A stretch of DNA of 41,382 bases from an uncultured Oscillospiraceae bacterium (GCA_947589545.1 CANQBA010000034.1:1-41382); one strand, 5' to 3'; numbered from the stretch's first letter, positions 26,995 through 34,486 are shown. Made by a program: numbers and translations. Notes: a model not told the origin generated them from the sequence alone.

Positions 26995-27083
26995 TACAAC
27001 CTCTTATGTAAATAATGTAAATAATGGCAGTGGTTCTCCCCGTCGGCGGCACGGTAAAACAAGGCGTACCTGCCGCCTTATAG

Positions 27084-27355
27084 CTGACGGAAGTCGAACC
27101 CGCGCCGCACCCCGCGGGCCCTTTTCGGCGCTTTTCCGCTTGTCGTCGTTGCCTTGCGTCAGCAAGGCTGCCTCCTCCGCACGGAAAATCCCTCGAAAAT
27201 TGCTCCGCTTGGAGTGCGAAGCAGTTTCTGGCGAGCGGATTTGTGTCCAGGCAAGGAAAAGCCCGCAGAGAATACTTTGTGTATTGTCAAGGGCTTTGAC
27301 GCAGCATGGGCGCAAATCCGCCGTCAGAAACCGGCGCGGGTTCGACTCCCGTCAG
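27084..27355. mobile_element. MITE-like element with tRNA T-arm-like terminal inverted repeats
   Basis: Terminal inverted repeats of 24 bp, 27084-27107 and 27332-27355, differ at one base. Each contains GGTTCGACTCC-type sequence (GCGGG, loop TTCGACT, CCCGT), which matches a tRNA T-stem and loop, but no other tRNA part is present. Inside, 27225-27330 is an imperfect 106-bp palindrome centred on AATAC-TTTGT-GTATT, and a small GCCTTGC/GCAAGGC hairpin lies near 27151-27168. No transposase is encoded. Clear target-site duplications were not seen. It fills most of the 609-nt gap between glgB and the next gene. Confidence 0.65.
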
Positions 27356-27506
27356 ATATTATAACAGATGGATTCGGATTTGTCCACCGTTTTCCATGCG
27401 ATTTGCGCGCCCTTTTTCGTTATTATTTACTGTTTGCTCAAAAAAACCGCGCCGTTTTTGCAGAGGTTGCACAAAAGTCCCCTGTTTTGCCCATCATGAT
27501 GCATTT

Positions 27507-27573
27507 TATAAACTTTTTGTTTACATTTGATTTGCCTATCGGCCTTGAAAACCGAAAAAAACAGGTGTAAACT
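27507..27573 (+). promoter_or_regulatory. Probable promoter region of the VanX-like fusion gene
   Basis: TTGAAA (27545-27550) and TAAACT (27568-27573), with a 17-nt spacer, precede the gene by 30 nt. Just upstream, TATAAAC (27507-27513) and GTTTACA (27519-27525) form a near-perfect inverted repeat around TTTTT, a possible regulator site. Other positions are possible in this AT-rich stretch. Confidence 0.4.
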
Positions 27574-27603
27574 TGACATTAACGCGCAAATGAGGTCGTT
27601 TTC

Positions 27604-29445
27604 ATGAAAAAATTCATCCTTTTGACCCTTCTTTTCCTGTCGGTTTTGTCTCTTCCCGCCTGCGGCGGGCCCGGCGGCGAGGACACCGCAGCGGGCCCCT
27701 TCACGGGCCCCACGGTGATCCGGCTGGACGACGCCGGCGTCACCGTCAACGGCGCGCCCGCCGGGGAGGACGCGGGCGCCGGGGTCACCGTCGGCCACGA
27801 CATCGTCTATTACGAATCCGGGCGCGGCCCCCTCTACGGGGAGGGGACGGCCAGGGACGAGCACCCCGCCGCCGAGGCCGCCGCCCACACCGTTGTACAC
27901 ATCACGCGGCCCGGCGTCTATGTCCTGTCCGGCCGGCTCTCCGCCGGACAGATCGCCGTGGATCTGGGCGAGGACGCCCGGGACGACCCCGCGGCGGTGG
28001 TGGAGCTGGTGCTGGCGGGGGTGGAGATCACCTGCACGGTGGCCCCGGCGCTCATCTTCTACAACGTCTACGAGTGCGACCGGGGCGGCGTCCCCTCCCC
28101 CACGGTGGACACCTCCGGTGCGGGGGCCGTTTTGCGGATCCGGGACGGCACAGACAATATTCTGAACGGCTCCTACGTGGCCAAAATCTACGCCTCCGTG
28201 GAGACGGACAGCGCGGGGCAGGTGCTGGACGGCAAAAAGCTCCACAAGTACGACGGCGCCGTCTACTCCAAAATGAGCATGAACGTCTTCGGCGGCACCG
28301 GCCGTCTCACCGTCAACGCCGAAAACGAGGGGCTGGACACGGAGCGCCATCTCACCGTAAACGGCGGCGTCATCCGCATCTTCTCCGGCAGCGACGGCAT
28401 CAACACCAACGAGGAGGGCGTCTCCGTCACCACTATAAACGGCGGCGATCTCACCGTCGTCGTGGGCGACGGGTACGGCGGCGGGGACGGCATCGACTCC
28501 AACGGCTGGCTGGTCGTCAACTGGGGCACGGTGCGGGCCTTCGCCAGCTCCGTCTCCCGGGACGCGGGCCTGGACGCCGATCTGGGCGTCATCCTCAACG
28601 GCGGCCAGGTGACGGCCGCCGGCTCCGTGCCCGTGGACGCCGCCCCGGAGAGCCTTCAGCGCTCCGTCACCTTCTCCCTCCCCCGGGGGGAGGCCGGCGT
28701 CTACTCCGTCCGGGACAGCGCCGGCGCGGAGCTCCTGACGGTGCAGGCGCAAAACGTCTTCTCCCTGCTGACCGTCTCCTCCCCCCGGCTCACCGGCGGG
28801 GTGTACGGCCTCTACCGGGGGCAAACGCTCCTGACCTCCGCCCGGTGCGGAACGGACACTCCTCCCGATACCACGCCGGATACCACGCCGCCTCTCCCCG
28901 ACCCGCCGCCGGAGGTACCAGACGATACGCTGGTGAACATCACCGACTACATCCCCGGCATCTATGTGGATCTGCGCTACGCCACGGAGGACAACTTCAC
29001 AGGGCAGATCGTCTACGACTTCACCGAGCCCCGGCTGCGTTACGGCACGGTGAAGCGGCTGGCCCGGGTCCAGGAGACGCTTCTGGCCCAGGGGTACAGC
29101 CTGAAGATCTGGGACGCCCTCCGTCCCGTCAGCGCCCAGTTCGCCCTCTGGGCCATCTGCCCCGACAGCCGGTACGTCTCCGACCCCAACAAGAGCACCT
29201 CCAACCACTGCCGGGGCAACACGGTGGACGTCACCCTGGTGCTGGCGGACGGCACCGAGATCCCCATGCCCAGCGATTTTGACACCTTCAACGCCCTGGC
29301 CGACCGGAATTACTCCGACGTCACCCCCCAGGCGGCGGAAAACGCCAAGCGCCTGGAGGCGGCCATGACCGCCCAGGGCTTCAAGCCCTACAGCGCCGAA
29401 TGGTGGCACTACACCGACGCCACCACCTACGGCGTCGTGGAGTAA
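27604..29445 (+). CDS. Lipoprotein: Cthe_2159-like carbohydrate-binding region fused to VanX-like D-Ala-D-Ala dipeptidase
   Basis: Predicted lipid-anchored cell-surface protein of 613 aa. A type II signal peptide ends in LPAC with the lipidated Cys at 20. Residues of about 80-300 form Gly/Asn-rich beta-helix repeats (NGGVIRIFSGSDGINTN, GGGDGIDSNG, LNGGQVTAAGS), as in the Cthe_2159/DUF4353 carbohydrate-binding family. A Thr/Pro linker (about 418-441) leads to an M15D peptidase with DALRP, the zinc motif S533-x-H535-x-x-G-x-x-x-D542 and E599-W-W-H602. All VanX catalytic and metal residues are therefore kept. It has GAGG 8 nt before the ATG and is monocistronic. D-Ala-D-Ala or other peptidoglycan-derived dipeptides are the likely substrates; no vanHA genes are nearby, so resistance is not implied. 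Confidence 0.85.
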   Translation: MKKFILLTLLFLSVLSLPACGGPGGEDTAAGPFTGPTVIRLDDAGVTVNGAPAGEDAGAGVTVGHDIVYYESGRGPLYGEGTARDEHPAAEAAAHTVVHITRPGVYVLSGRLSAGQIAVDLGEDARDDPAAVVELVLAGVEITCTVAPALIFYNVYECDRGGVPSPTVDTSGAGAVLRIRDGTDNILNGSYVAKIYASVETDSAGQVLDGKKLHKYDGAVYSKMSMNVFGGTGRLTVNAENEGLDTERHLTVNGGVIRIFSGSDGINTNEEGVSVTTINGGDLTVVVGDGYGGGDGIDSNGWLVVNWGTVRAFASSVSRDAGLDADLGVILNGGQVTAAGSVPVDAAPESLQRSVTFSLPRGEAGVYSVRDSAGAELLTVQAQNVFSLLTVSSPRLTGGVYGLYRGQTLLTSARCGTDTPPDTTPDTTPPLPDPPPEVPDDTLVNITDYIPGIYVDLRYATEDNFTGQIVYDFTEPRLRYGTVKRLARVQETLLAQGYSLKIWDALRPVSAQFALWAICPDSRYVSDPNKSTSNHCRGNTVDVTLVLADGTEIPMPSDFDTFNALADRNYSDVTPQAAENAKRLEAAMTAQGFKPYSAEWWHYTDATTYGVVE

Positions 29446-29452
29446 GCTGTCG

Positions 29453-29474
29453 AAAAAGCCCTGGCGGGCTTTTT
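29453..29474 (+). terminator. Intrinsic terminator of the VanX-like fusion gene
   Basis: AAAAAGCCC (29453-29461), loop TGGC, then GGGCTTTTT (29466-29474), starting 8 nt after the stop codon. Confidence 0.88.
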
Positions 29475-29483
29475 AACAAACCG

Positions 29484-29518
29484 ACTCCCCCGGACGCTAA
29501 GCTGTCCGGGGGAGTTTT
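29484..29518. terminator. Second hairpin between converging genes
   Basis: ACTCCCCCGGAC (29484-29495) pairs with GTCCGGGGGAGT (29504-29515), 12 bp, followed on the plus strand by TTTT. It also lies downstream of the minus-strand SLH gene and may stop that transcript. Confidence 0.75.
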
Positions 29519-29533
29519 GATAGATTAATAGAT

Positions 29534-30583
29534 TTACCCAAACATCCGCTGCAGGAGGGTGGCGGTCTGGGCTCTGTCCACCTGGCCCAGAGGCTCCAGC
29601 CTGTCGATGGCCGTGCCCTGGATCACCCCGTTGGCTACGGCCCAGCGCATCTCCGCGTCGGCCCAGTCGGGAACCAGGCCGGCGTCCACATAGCCGGTCA
29701 GCTCCGCTCTGCCCTCGGTGCTCTGGCCCGTGGCCTGGGCGGCCCGGAACAGCATGGTGACGATGGTGTTCCGGTTCAGAACGGTGTCGGGCTCCAGCCT
29801 GCCGTCTCCCGTGCCCCGCAGGATATCCAGGGACGCGGCCCAGTTCGCCGCGGGAATATACCAGTCCTCCGTCATGTCGGGGAAGGGGGCGGCATAATCG
29901 GTGTCCGGCGACCCGGCGGCCCGCCACATGGCATAGACGATCTCCGCTCTGGTTATACTCCCCAGGGGGCGGAAAAGCTCCGCGTCCCAATCCCGGAAGA
30001 GCCGCATATCCCGGGCATATCTGGCCTGAGCGGCGAACCAGACGCCGGGCGTAACGTCGGCGTAGGGCGGTTTTTCCAGGCCGGGGCCGGGGATATACGG
30101 CCCGTCCAGCATCAGCGCTCCGCCGGCGGGGGCGGTGTAGACCGCCGTGGTATCCTCCGTGGCAAAATACCGGATCCCCGCCGCCAGGGTGATCCCGGAG
30201 GGAACCGCCGCGCCGGCACGAACGTCGATGACCTCGCCGCTCTCCACCGTGAGGACGATCCCGTCCGTCAGCGGTGTGACGCTGCCGCCGAAGGCCACGG
30301 CGACCGTGCCGCCGGGGGTCAAATCGAACCGCTCCTGCCCCCGGGTGTAGGAGAAGGCGGCGTGCTCTCCGCCGTAGGGGGCCGCCGCCAGATCGTAAAC
30401 CGTCTGGAGGCGCTCCTCCGCCTTATTTTGCAGGCTCTCCGCCAGCGGGGCGGTGAAATTCCGATCCAGATAGTCCTTTGTGACCAGCGGATCGGCGCTT
30501 GTCCCCCCCAAGGAGGCCCCCGCCGCCGACATGGCCGCCAGGAGCAGTGCCGCCAGCAGGGCGGCGATGATTTTTTTCATCAT
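29534..30583 (-). CDS. Exported protein with C-terminal SLH repeats
   Basis: Secreted or wall-associated protein of 349 aa. The N terminus MMKKIIAALLAALLLAAMSA is a signal peptide. Residues of about 30-190 form a region I do not recognise (predicted beta-rich, with GVTLPPKA-like antisense only). The C-terminal half (about 195-349) holds SLH motifs: FRPLGSITRAEIVYAMWRAAG, FPDMTEDWYIPAANWAASLDILRG and a last one ending VDRAQTATLLQRMFG. SLH repeats bind secondary wall polymers. The start at 30583 is chosen because GGAGG lies 7 nt upstream. It begins 14 nt after the rex stop, so it is probably co-transcribed with rex. Confidence 0.85.
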   Translation of the reverse strand: MMKKIIAALLAALLLAAMSAAGASLGGTSADPLVTKDYLDRNFTAPLAESLQNKAEERLQTVYDLAAAPYGGEHAAFSYTRGQERFDLTPGGTVAVAFGGSVTPLTDGIVLTVESGEVIDVRAGAAVPSGITLAAGIRYFATEDTTAVYTAPAGGALMLDGPYIPGPGLEKPPYADVTPGVWFAAQARYARDMRLFRDWDAELFRPLGSITRAEIVYAMWRAAGSPDTDYAAPFPDMTEDWYIPAANWAASLDILRGTGDGRLEPDTVLNRNTIVTMLFRAAQATGQSTEGRAELTGYVDAGLVPDWADAEMRWAVANGVIQGTAIDRLEPLGQVDRAQTATLLQRMFG

Positions 30584-30597
30584 AAGGTGTCCTCCGC

Positions 30598-31227
30598 TCA
30601 CGAGACGCCCCGGAGATAATACCCCAGCGTCAGCAGGCTGTCCGACAGATGTACGTCCTCCACCACCGCGTCCCCCAGGTCGGCGTCGATATCGGTGCCG
30701 GTAAAGTTCCAGATGCCCCGGACGCCCCGGCGGACCAGGAGCCCGGCGATCTCGGCGGCGAAGGCCTTGGGCATGGTCAGCACCCCCACGTCCACGCGGT
30801 TTTCCGTAAGATACGCCTCCAGCAAAGCGCCGTCCAGGATGGCCGTGCCGTTAACGCTGGTGCCGATGAGGGCGGGATCGGTGTCAAAGGCGGCCTTCAG
30901 CTCAAAGCCGTAGGAGGAAAAGTGAAAATTGGCGATGAGGGCCCGGCCCAGATTGCCCGCGCCGATGACGATGGCCGAGAGTGTGCGATCCAGCCCCAGT
31001 ATGCCGCCGATGTCCTCCCGCAGCTGCTTCACGTTGTAGCCGTAGCCCTGCTGGCCGAAGCCGCCGAAGCAGTTGAAATCCTGGCGGATCTGGGAGGCCG
31101 TGAGGCCCATCCGCTCGCCCAGCTCCGTGGAGGACACCTTCTCCACCTCCTGCCGCTCAAGCATCGTCATGCGCCGCAGATACCGCGGGAGCCGCCGGAT
31201 GACATTGGCGGAGATCTTATATTTCAT
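30598..31227 (-). CDS. rex: Redox-sensing transcriptional repressor Rex
   Basis: Dimeric repressor that senses the NADH/NAD+ ratio (209 aa). The N-terminal winged helix contains SSTELGERMGLTASQIRQDF (about 32-51) and is followed by GGFGQQGYGYNV. The Rossmann domain starts with VIGAGNLGRAL (GxGxxG) near residue 88. The C-terminal swapped helix includes LLTLGYYLRG. Start ATG with GGGGTGA upstream. It is divergent from nifS across 177 nt. A classical Rex operator (TTGTTAA-N4-TTAACAA) was looked for in this gap and not found. Confidence 0.97.
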   Translation of the reverse strand: MKYKISANVIRRLPRYLRRMTMLERQEVEKVSSTELGERMGLTASQIRQDFNCFGGFGQQGYGYNVKQLREDIGGILGLDRTLSAIVIGAGNLGRALIANFHFSSYGFELKAAFDTDPALIGTSVNGTAILDGALLEAYLTENRVDVGVLTMPKAFAAEIAGLLVRRGVRGIWNFTGTDIDADLGDAVVEDVHLSDSLLTLGYYLRGVS

Positions 31228-31283
31228 CTCGTTTCACCCCTGCATGGAATGGTTTCGATCCATAAGAAGAAAGCGCCATTCTT

Positions 31284-31312
31284 ATATTAACACATAATTT
31301 ACGATATTACAA
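31284..31312 (-). promoter_or_regulatory. Possible promoter of rex
   Basis: On the minus strand TTGTAA (complement of 31307-31312), 17 nt, TAATAT (complement of 31284-31289). The surroundings are AT-rich, so this is tentative. Confidence 0.4.
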
Positions 31313-31322
31313 CATCATCTTA

Positions 31323-31350
31323 TTGACAAATCCGGTTTCTTTGGTATAAA
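31323..31350 (+). promoter_or_regulatory. Promoter of nifS-nadA-nifU
   Basis: TTGACA (31323-31328), a 16-nt spacer, TATAAA (31345-31350). Confidence 0.7.
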
Positions 31351-31356
31351 CTTATC

Positions 31357-31373
31357 TTTGGCTAACTGCCAAA
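31357..31373. promoter_or_regulatory. Putative operator in front of nifS
   Basis: Perfect inverted repeat TTTGGC-TAACT-GCCAAA located 7 nt after the -10 box, over the expected transcription start. The position fits a repressor site; the cognate regulator (NAD or Fe-S responsive) is unknown. Confidence 0.5.
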
Positions 31374-31404
31374 TGAGTAACTAGATTCGAGGCGATCATC
31401 CCAT

Positions 31405-32583
31405 ATGAGCAGATTCGTATACGCCGACAACGCGGCGACCACCGCCATGAGCGACACCTGCGTCAAGGCCATGCTCCCCTATTTCACTCAAAACTACGGC
31501 AACCCCTCCAGTCTCTATTCCGTGGGCCGCAGCGCCCGCCGGGGGCTGGACGAGGCCCGGGCCAAGGTGGCAAAATGTCTGAACGCCGAGCCCACGGAGA
31601 TCTATTTCACCGGGTGCGGCACGGAGTCGGACAACTGGGCCCTGAAGGGCATCGCCGAGGCCAAGGCCGCCAAGGGCAAGCACATCATCACCAGCTCCAT
31701 CGAGCACCACGCCATCACCCACACCCTGGACTGGCTGAAAAAGAAGGGGTATGAGGTCACCTATCTCAAGGCCGATCAAAACGGCGGCATCGACCTCCAG
31801 GAGCTGGAGGCCGCCATCCGGCCCGACACCGTCCTCATCTCCATTATGATGGCCAACAACGAGATCGGCACCATCCTGCCGGTTCAGGAGATCGGCCGCA
31901 TCGCCCACGAGCACGGCGTCCTTTTCCACACCGACGCCGTCCAGGCCGCCGGCCATATCCCCATCGACGTGAAGGCCATGAACATCGACATGCTCAGCAT
32001 CTCCGGCCACAAGTTCCACGGCCCCAAGGGCGTGGGCGTCCTCTATATCCGCCGGGGCGTCCGGGTGCCCCAGCTGCTCCACGGCGGCGGCCAGGAGCGC
32101 AACCAGCGCTCCGGCACCGAGAACGTGCCCGAAATCATCGGTATGGCGGCGGCGCTGGAGGAGGCCACAGCGAACCTGCCCGAGACGATGCCCCGCGTCT
32201 CCGCCATGCGCGACAGGCTCATCGAGGCTTTCAAATCCATCCCCTATTCCCGCCTCACCGGCGACCCGGTGAACCGGCTCCCCGGCATCGCCAGCTTCGT
32301 CTTTGAGTGCGTGGAGGGCGAATCCCTGGTGCTCTCCCTGGACGCCAAGGGCATCTGCGCCAGCTCCGGCTCGGCCTGCTCCTCCGTCTCCCTGGATCCC
32401 AGCCACGTCCTGCTGGCCATCGGCCTGCCCCACGAGGTGGCCCACGGCTCCCTGCGCCTCTCCCTCTCCGACACCACCACGGACGAGGATATCGACTACA
32501 TCATCGAGACGCTCCCGCCCATCGTCGAGCGGCTCAGATCCATGTCGCCCCTCTGGGAGGATCGGCTCAATGGAAAATTTTAA
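31405..32583 (+). CDS. nifS: Cysteine desulfurase (NifS/IscS class)
   Basis: PLP enzyme that takes sulfur from cysteine and passes it as persulfide to the NifU/IscU scaffold (392 aa). It starts YADNAATTAMSD, typical of the class. Further on are HHAITHTLDWL (PLP ring stacking His), SISGHKFHGPKGVGVLY (PLP Lys, near residue 203) and the flexible Cys loop in SSGSACSSVS (near 325). The loop length is that of group I (IscS/NifS) desulfurases. The Shine-Dalgarno is weak (GAGG 12 nt upstream). nadA overlaps its 3' end by 14 nt and nifU closes the operon. Confidence 0.95.
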   Translation: MSRFVYADNAATTAMSDTCVKAMLPYFTQNYGNPSSLYSVGRSARRGLDEARAKVAKCLNAEPTEIYFTGCGTESDNWALKGIAEAKAAKGKHIITSSIEHHAITHTLDWLKKKGYEVTYLKADQNGGIDLQELEAAIRPDTVLISIMMANNEIGTILPVQEIGRIAHEHGVLFHTDAVQAAGHIPIDVKAMNIDMLSISGHKFHGPKGVGVLYIRRGVRVPQLLHGGGQERNQRSGTENVPEIIGMAAALEEATANLPETMPRVSAMRDRLIEAFKSIPYSRLTGDPVNRLPGIASFVFECVEGESLVLSLDAKGICASSGSACSSVSLDPSHVLLAIGLPHEVAHGSLRLSLSDTTTDEDIDYIIETLPPIVERLRSMSPLWEDRLNGKF

Positions 32584-33481
32584 CGAGCTTCAAAGAGAGA
32601 TCCTTCTGCTGAAGCAGGAGAAAAACGCCCTTGTCCTGGCCCACTACTACGTGCCCCTGGCGGTGCAGGACGTGGCCGACGCGGTCTGCGACTCCTTCGC
32701 CATGGCCCAGAAGGCGGCCCGGGCGCGGGAGGATCTGATCGTCATCTGCGGCGTGCGGTTCATGGGCGAGAGCGCCAAGATCCTGTCCCCGGAAAAGACG
32801 GTGCTCCTCCCCTCTCTGGACGCCGGCTGTCCCATGGCGGACATGGTGACGCCCGAGGACGTGCTGCGGCTGAGAAGCGAGCACCCCAGGGCAAAGGTCA
32901 TGTGCTACGTAAACAGCTCCGCCGCGGTGAAGGCCGTCTCCGACGTGTGCTGTACCAGCTCCTCCGCCCTGCGGATCGCCAAAGAGCTGGACTGTGAGGA
33001 GATCATCTTCATCCCGGATAAGCATCTGGGCTCCTTTGTGGCCCGGCATGTGCCGGAGAAGAAGTTCTGGCTCCACCCCGGCTTCTGCCCCACCCATCAT
33101 AAGATCACCGAAACGGACGTCCTGGCGGCGAAAAAGGCCCACCCGGAGGCGGTGTTCGCCGTCCATCCGGAGTGCGGCGAGGACGTGGTCAAATACGGCG
33201 ATCTGGTGGGCTCCACCGCCGAGATCCTGGAGTTTGCCCGCAAGACCGAGGCGCCCGAGATCCTCATCGGCACCGAGGGGGAGATCGTGGAGCGGCTTCG
33301 CCGGGAAAAACCGGACAAGAGGATCTACGGCGTGGGCAGCTCCTTCGTCTGCCCCAACATGAAGAAGGTCACCCCGGAGGCGCTTTACGAGTGCCTGCGG
33401 GACGAAAAATATAAGGTCGAGCTGCCGGAGGCCCAGCTGCGGGCCGCCCGGGCGAGCCTCGACCGGATGGTAAATTCATAA
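32570..33481 (+). CDS. nadA: Quinolinate synthase NadA
   Basis: [4Fe-4S] enzyme that condenses iminoaspartate with dihydroxyacetone phosphate to quinolinate in de novo NAD synthesis (303 aa). The N terminus has NALVLAHYYVPLAVQDVADAV. The three cluster cysteines are visible in DAGCPMAD, HPECGE and FVCPNMKK, the expected order. The start ATG at 32570 lies inside nifS, with GGGAGG 9 nt upstream. nadB and nadC are absent from the window, so iminoaspartate must come from elsewhere. Its place between the desulfurase and the scaffold gene suggests local supply of its oxygen-sensitive cluster. Confidence 0.96.
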   Translation: MENFNELQREILLLKQEKNALVLAHYYVPLAVQDVADAVCDSFAMAQKAARAREDLIVICGVRFMGESAKILSPEKTVLLPSLDAGCPMADMVTPEDVLRLRSEHPRAKVMCYVNSSAAVKAVSDVCCTSSSALRIAKELDCEEIIFIPDKHLGSFVARHVPEKKFWLHPGFCPTHHKITETDVLAAKKAHPEAVFAVHPECGEDVVKYGDLVGSTAEILEFARKTEAPEILIGTEGEIVERLRREKPDKRIYGVGSSFVCPNMKKVTPEALYECLRDEKYKVELPEAQLRAARASLDRMVNS

Positions 33482-33493
33482 AGGAGGTACGAC

Positions 33494-33940
33494 ATGTATT
33501 CCGAAAAGGTAATGGATCACTTCACAAATCCCCGGAACGTGGGAGAGCTGCCCGACGCCAACGCCATCGGCCAGGTTGGCAACCCCGTCTGCGGCGACAT
33601 CATGAAGATCTATATGAAGATCGAGAACGGCATCATTGAGAAGGTCAGCTTCAAGACCTTCGGCTGCGGCGCTGCCATCGCCACCAGCTCCATGTCCACA
33701 GAGCTTGTAAAGGGCAAATCCATCGAGGAGGCCCTGAAGCTCACCAACAAGGCCGTGGCCGAGGCCCTGGACGGCCTGCCCCCCCAGAAGCTCCACTGCT
33801 CGGTGCTGGCCGAGGAGGGCATCCGGGCATGTCTGGCCGACTATTACAAGCGTCAGGGGCTGGAGCCGCCCCCGGAGCTGAAGGACACCGACTGCGACGG
33901 CTGCTGCGACACCTGCGCCAAGAACGGCGCCGCGCACTGA
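33494..33940 (+). CDS. nifU: Fe-S cluster scaffold NifU/IscU-like
   Basis: Scaffold on which Fe-S clusters are assembled from NifS-delivered sulfur (148 aa). The IscU-type core starts YSEKVMDHFTNPRNVGEL, with ligand cysteines in NPVCGD, KTFGCGAA and KLHCSVLAE. The C-terminal tail is unusual: after about residue 125 it ends in DCDGCCDTC, four extra cysteines that could bind metal or carry redox chemistry. AAGGAGG lies 6 nt before the ATG. It is the last gene of the nifS-nadA-nifU operon. Confidence 0.95.
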   Translation: MYSEKVMDHFTNPRNVGELPDANAIGQVGNPVCGDIMKIYMKIENGIIEKVSFKTFGCGAAIATSSMSTELVKGKSIEEALKLTNKAVAEALDGLPPQKLHCSVLAEEGIRACLADYYKRQGLEPPPELKDTDCDGCCDTCAKNGAAH

Positions 33941-33960
33941 ACCCGCGCAAGACGAGTAAA

Positions 33961-34066
33961 ACGGATGGGCAAAAGCCCATCCGTCAGCCTGCCGACAAAC
34001 ACCGTCCCTCGGCTTGGGGCGGTGTTTGTCGGCAGGCTGAAAGCAACCCGCATGGGTTGCTTTTTT
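33961..34066 (+). terminator. Three consecutive perfect hairpins after nifU
   Basis: ACGGATGGGC/GCCCATCCGT (33961-33984, loop AAAA) is followed immediately by a perfect 20-bp stem (33985-34004 with 34020-34039), then AAAGCAACCC/GGGTTGCTTT (34040-34063) with TTTTTT. The last is a classical terminator. The 20-bp stem is longer than termination requires and may be a repeat. Confidence 0.8.
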
Positions 34067-34094
34067 GATGCCGGCGACGATTCCGCTTACTTCA

Positions 34095-34129
34095 AAAATT
34101 CCCAGAACTGTAGTGGTTCTGGGAATTTT
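34095..34129. terminator. Bidirectional terminator between nifU and the XRE gene
   Basis: AAAATTCCCAGAAC (34095-34108) and GTTCTGGGAATTTT (34116-34129) form a 14-bp perfect stem with A- and T-rich outer ends, 5 nt from the XRE stop. Confidence 0.82.
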
Positions 34130-34134
34130 CTTTT

Positions 34135-34413
34135 TCAGCGGCTTGCTCCGGGGCTTTTTATGATGCTGTCCGGGAACATGGCGGCGTTGATGAGGTCGGC
34201 GGGATCTACTTCCAGGGCGTCCGCGATGTTGAAGAATGTGTCCAGTGACATACCGGTGACCATGTTCGGGGCTTCGATTGTGCTCAAATGTCCCCGGCTC
34301 ATTCCAGCCTTTTCCGCAAGTTGTTCTTGTGACATTCCGCGCATCCTTCGCAGCACACCGATAGCTATGCCAAGCTGAATAACTCTGTCTCTGTTCTTAA
34401 AGCTGATAGCCAT
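34135..34413 (-). CDS. XRE-family helix-turn-helix regulator
   Basis: Small Cro/C1-type DNA-binding protein of 92 aa. The helix-turn-helix spans about residues 18-72: LGIAIGVLRRMRGMSQEQLAEKAGMS followed by GHLSTIEAPNMVTGMSLDTFFNIADALEV. There is no extra sensor domain. AGGTGG lies 10 nt upstream of the ATG. It is divergent from the SLOG gene; an inverted repeat at 34428-34459 covers its own -10 box, so it probably represses itself and possibly the neighbouring operon. It marks the beginning of the accessory island. Confidence 0.9.
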   Translation of the reverse strand: MAISFKNRDRVIQLGIAIGVLRRMRGMSQEQLAEKAGMSRGHLSTIEAPNMVTGMSLDTFFNIADALEVDPADLINAAMFPDSIIKSPGASR

Positions 34414-34427
34414 ATATCTACGCCACC

Positions 34428-34459
34428 TTTCCTGAACAAATTATAGTATGAACAGGAAA
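34428..34459. promoter_or_regulatory. Putative XRE operator and XRE promoter -10
   Basis: TTTCCTGAACA (34428-34438) and TGAACAGGAAA (34449-34459) form an inverted repeat with two central mismatches and a 10-nt centre. On the minus strand TATAAT (complement of 34440-34445) sits in the middle. A protein bound here would block the XRE gene. Confidence 0.55.
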
Positions 34460-34486
34460 ATAACTCAGTCAGGCGTGCAATAGCAA

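Noticed and set aside
27332-27358. Possible tRNA gene on the plus strand (T-arm-like sequence)
   Set aside because: Only a T-stem and loop are present. There is no acceptor stem, D-arm, anticodon arm or CCA, and the same sequence occurs inverted at 27084-27107 as a repeat end.
27427-29409. 660-codon minus-strand frame opposite the VanX-like lipoprotein gene
   Set aside because: The plus strand encodes a signal peptide, lipobox and VanX motifs; the opposite frame has repetitive Gly/Val/Asp composition only.
27604-29445. Vancomycin resistance determinant because of the VanX-like domain
   Set aside because: No vanH, vanA/B-type ligase, vanR or vanS is nearby, and the protein is exported whereas VanX acts in the cytosol.
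31250-31404. Rex operator between rex and nifS
   Set aside because: No TTGTTAA-N4-TTAACAA-like palindrome was found; the only palindrome there is TTTGGC-N5-GCCAAA.
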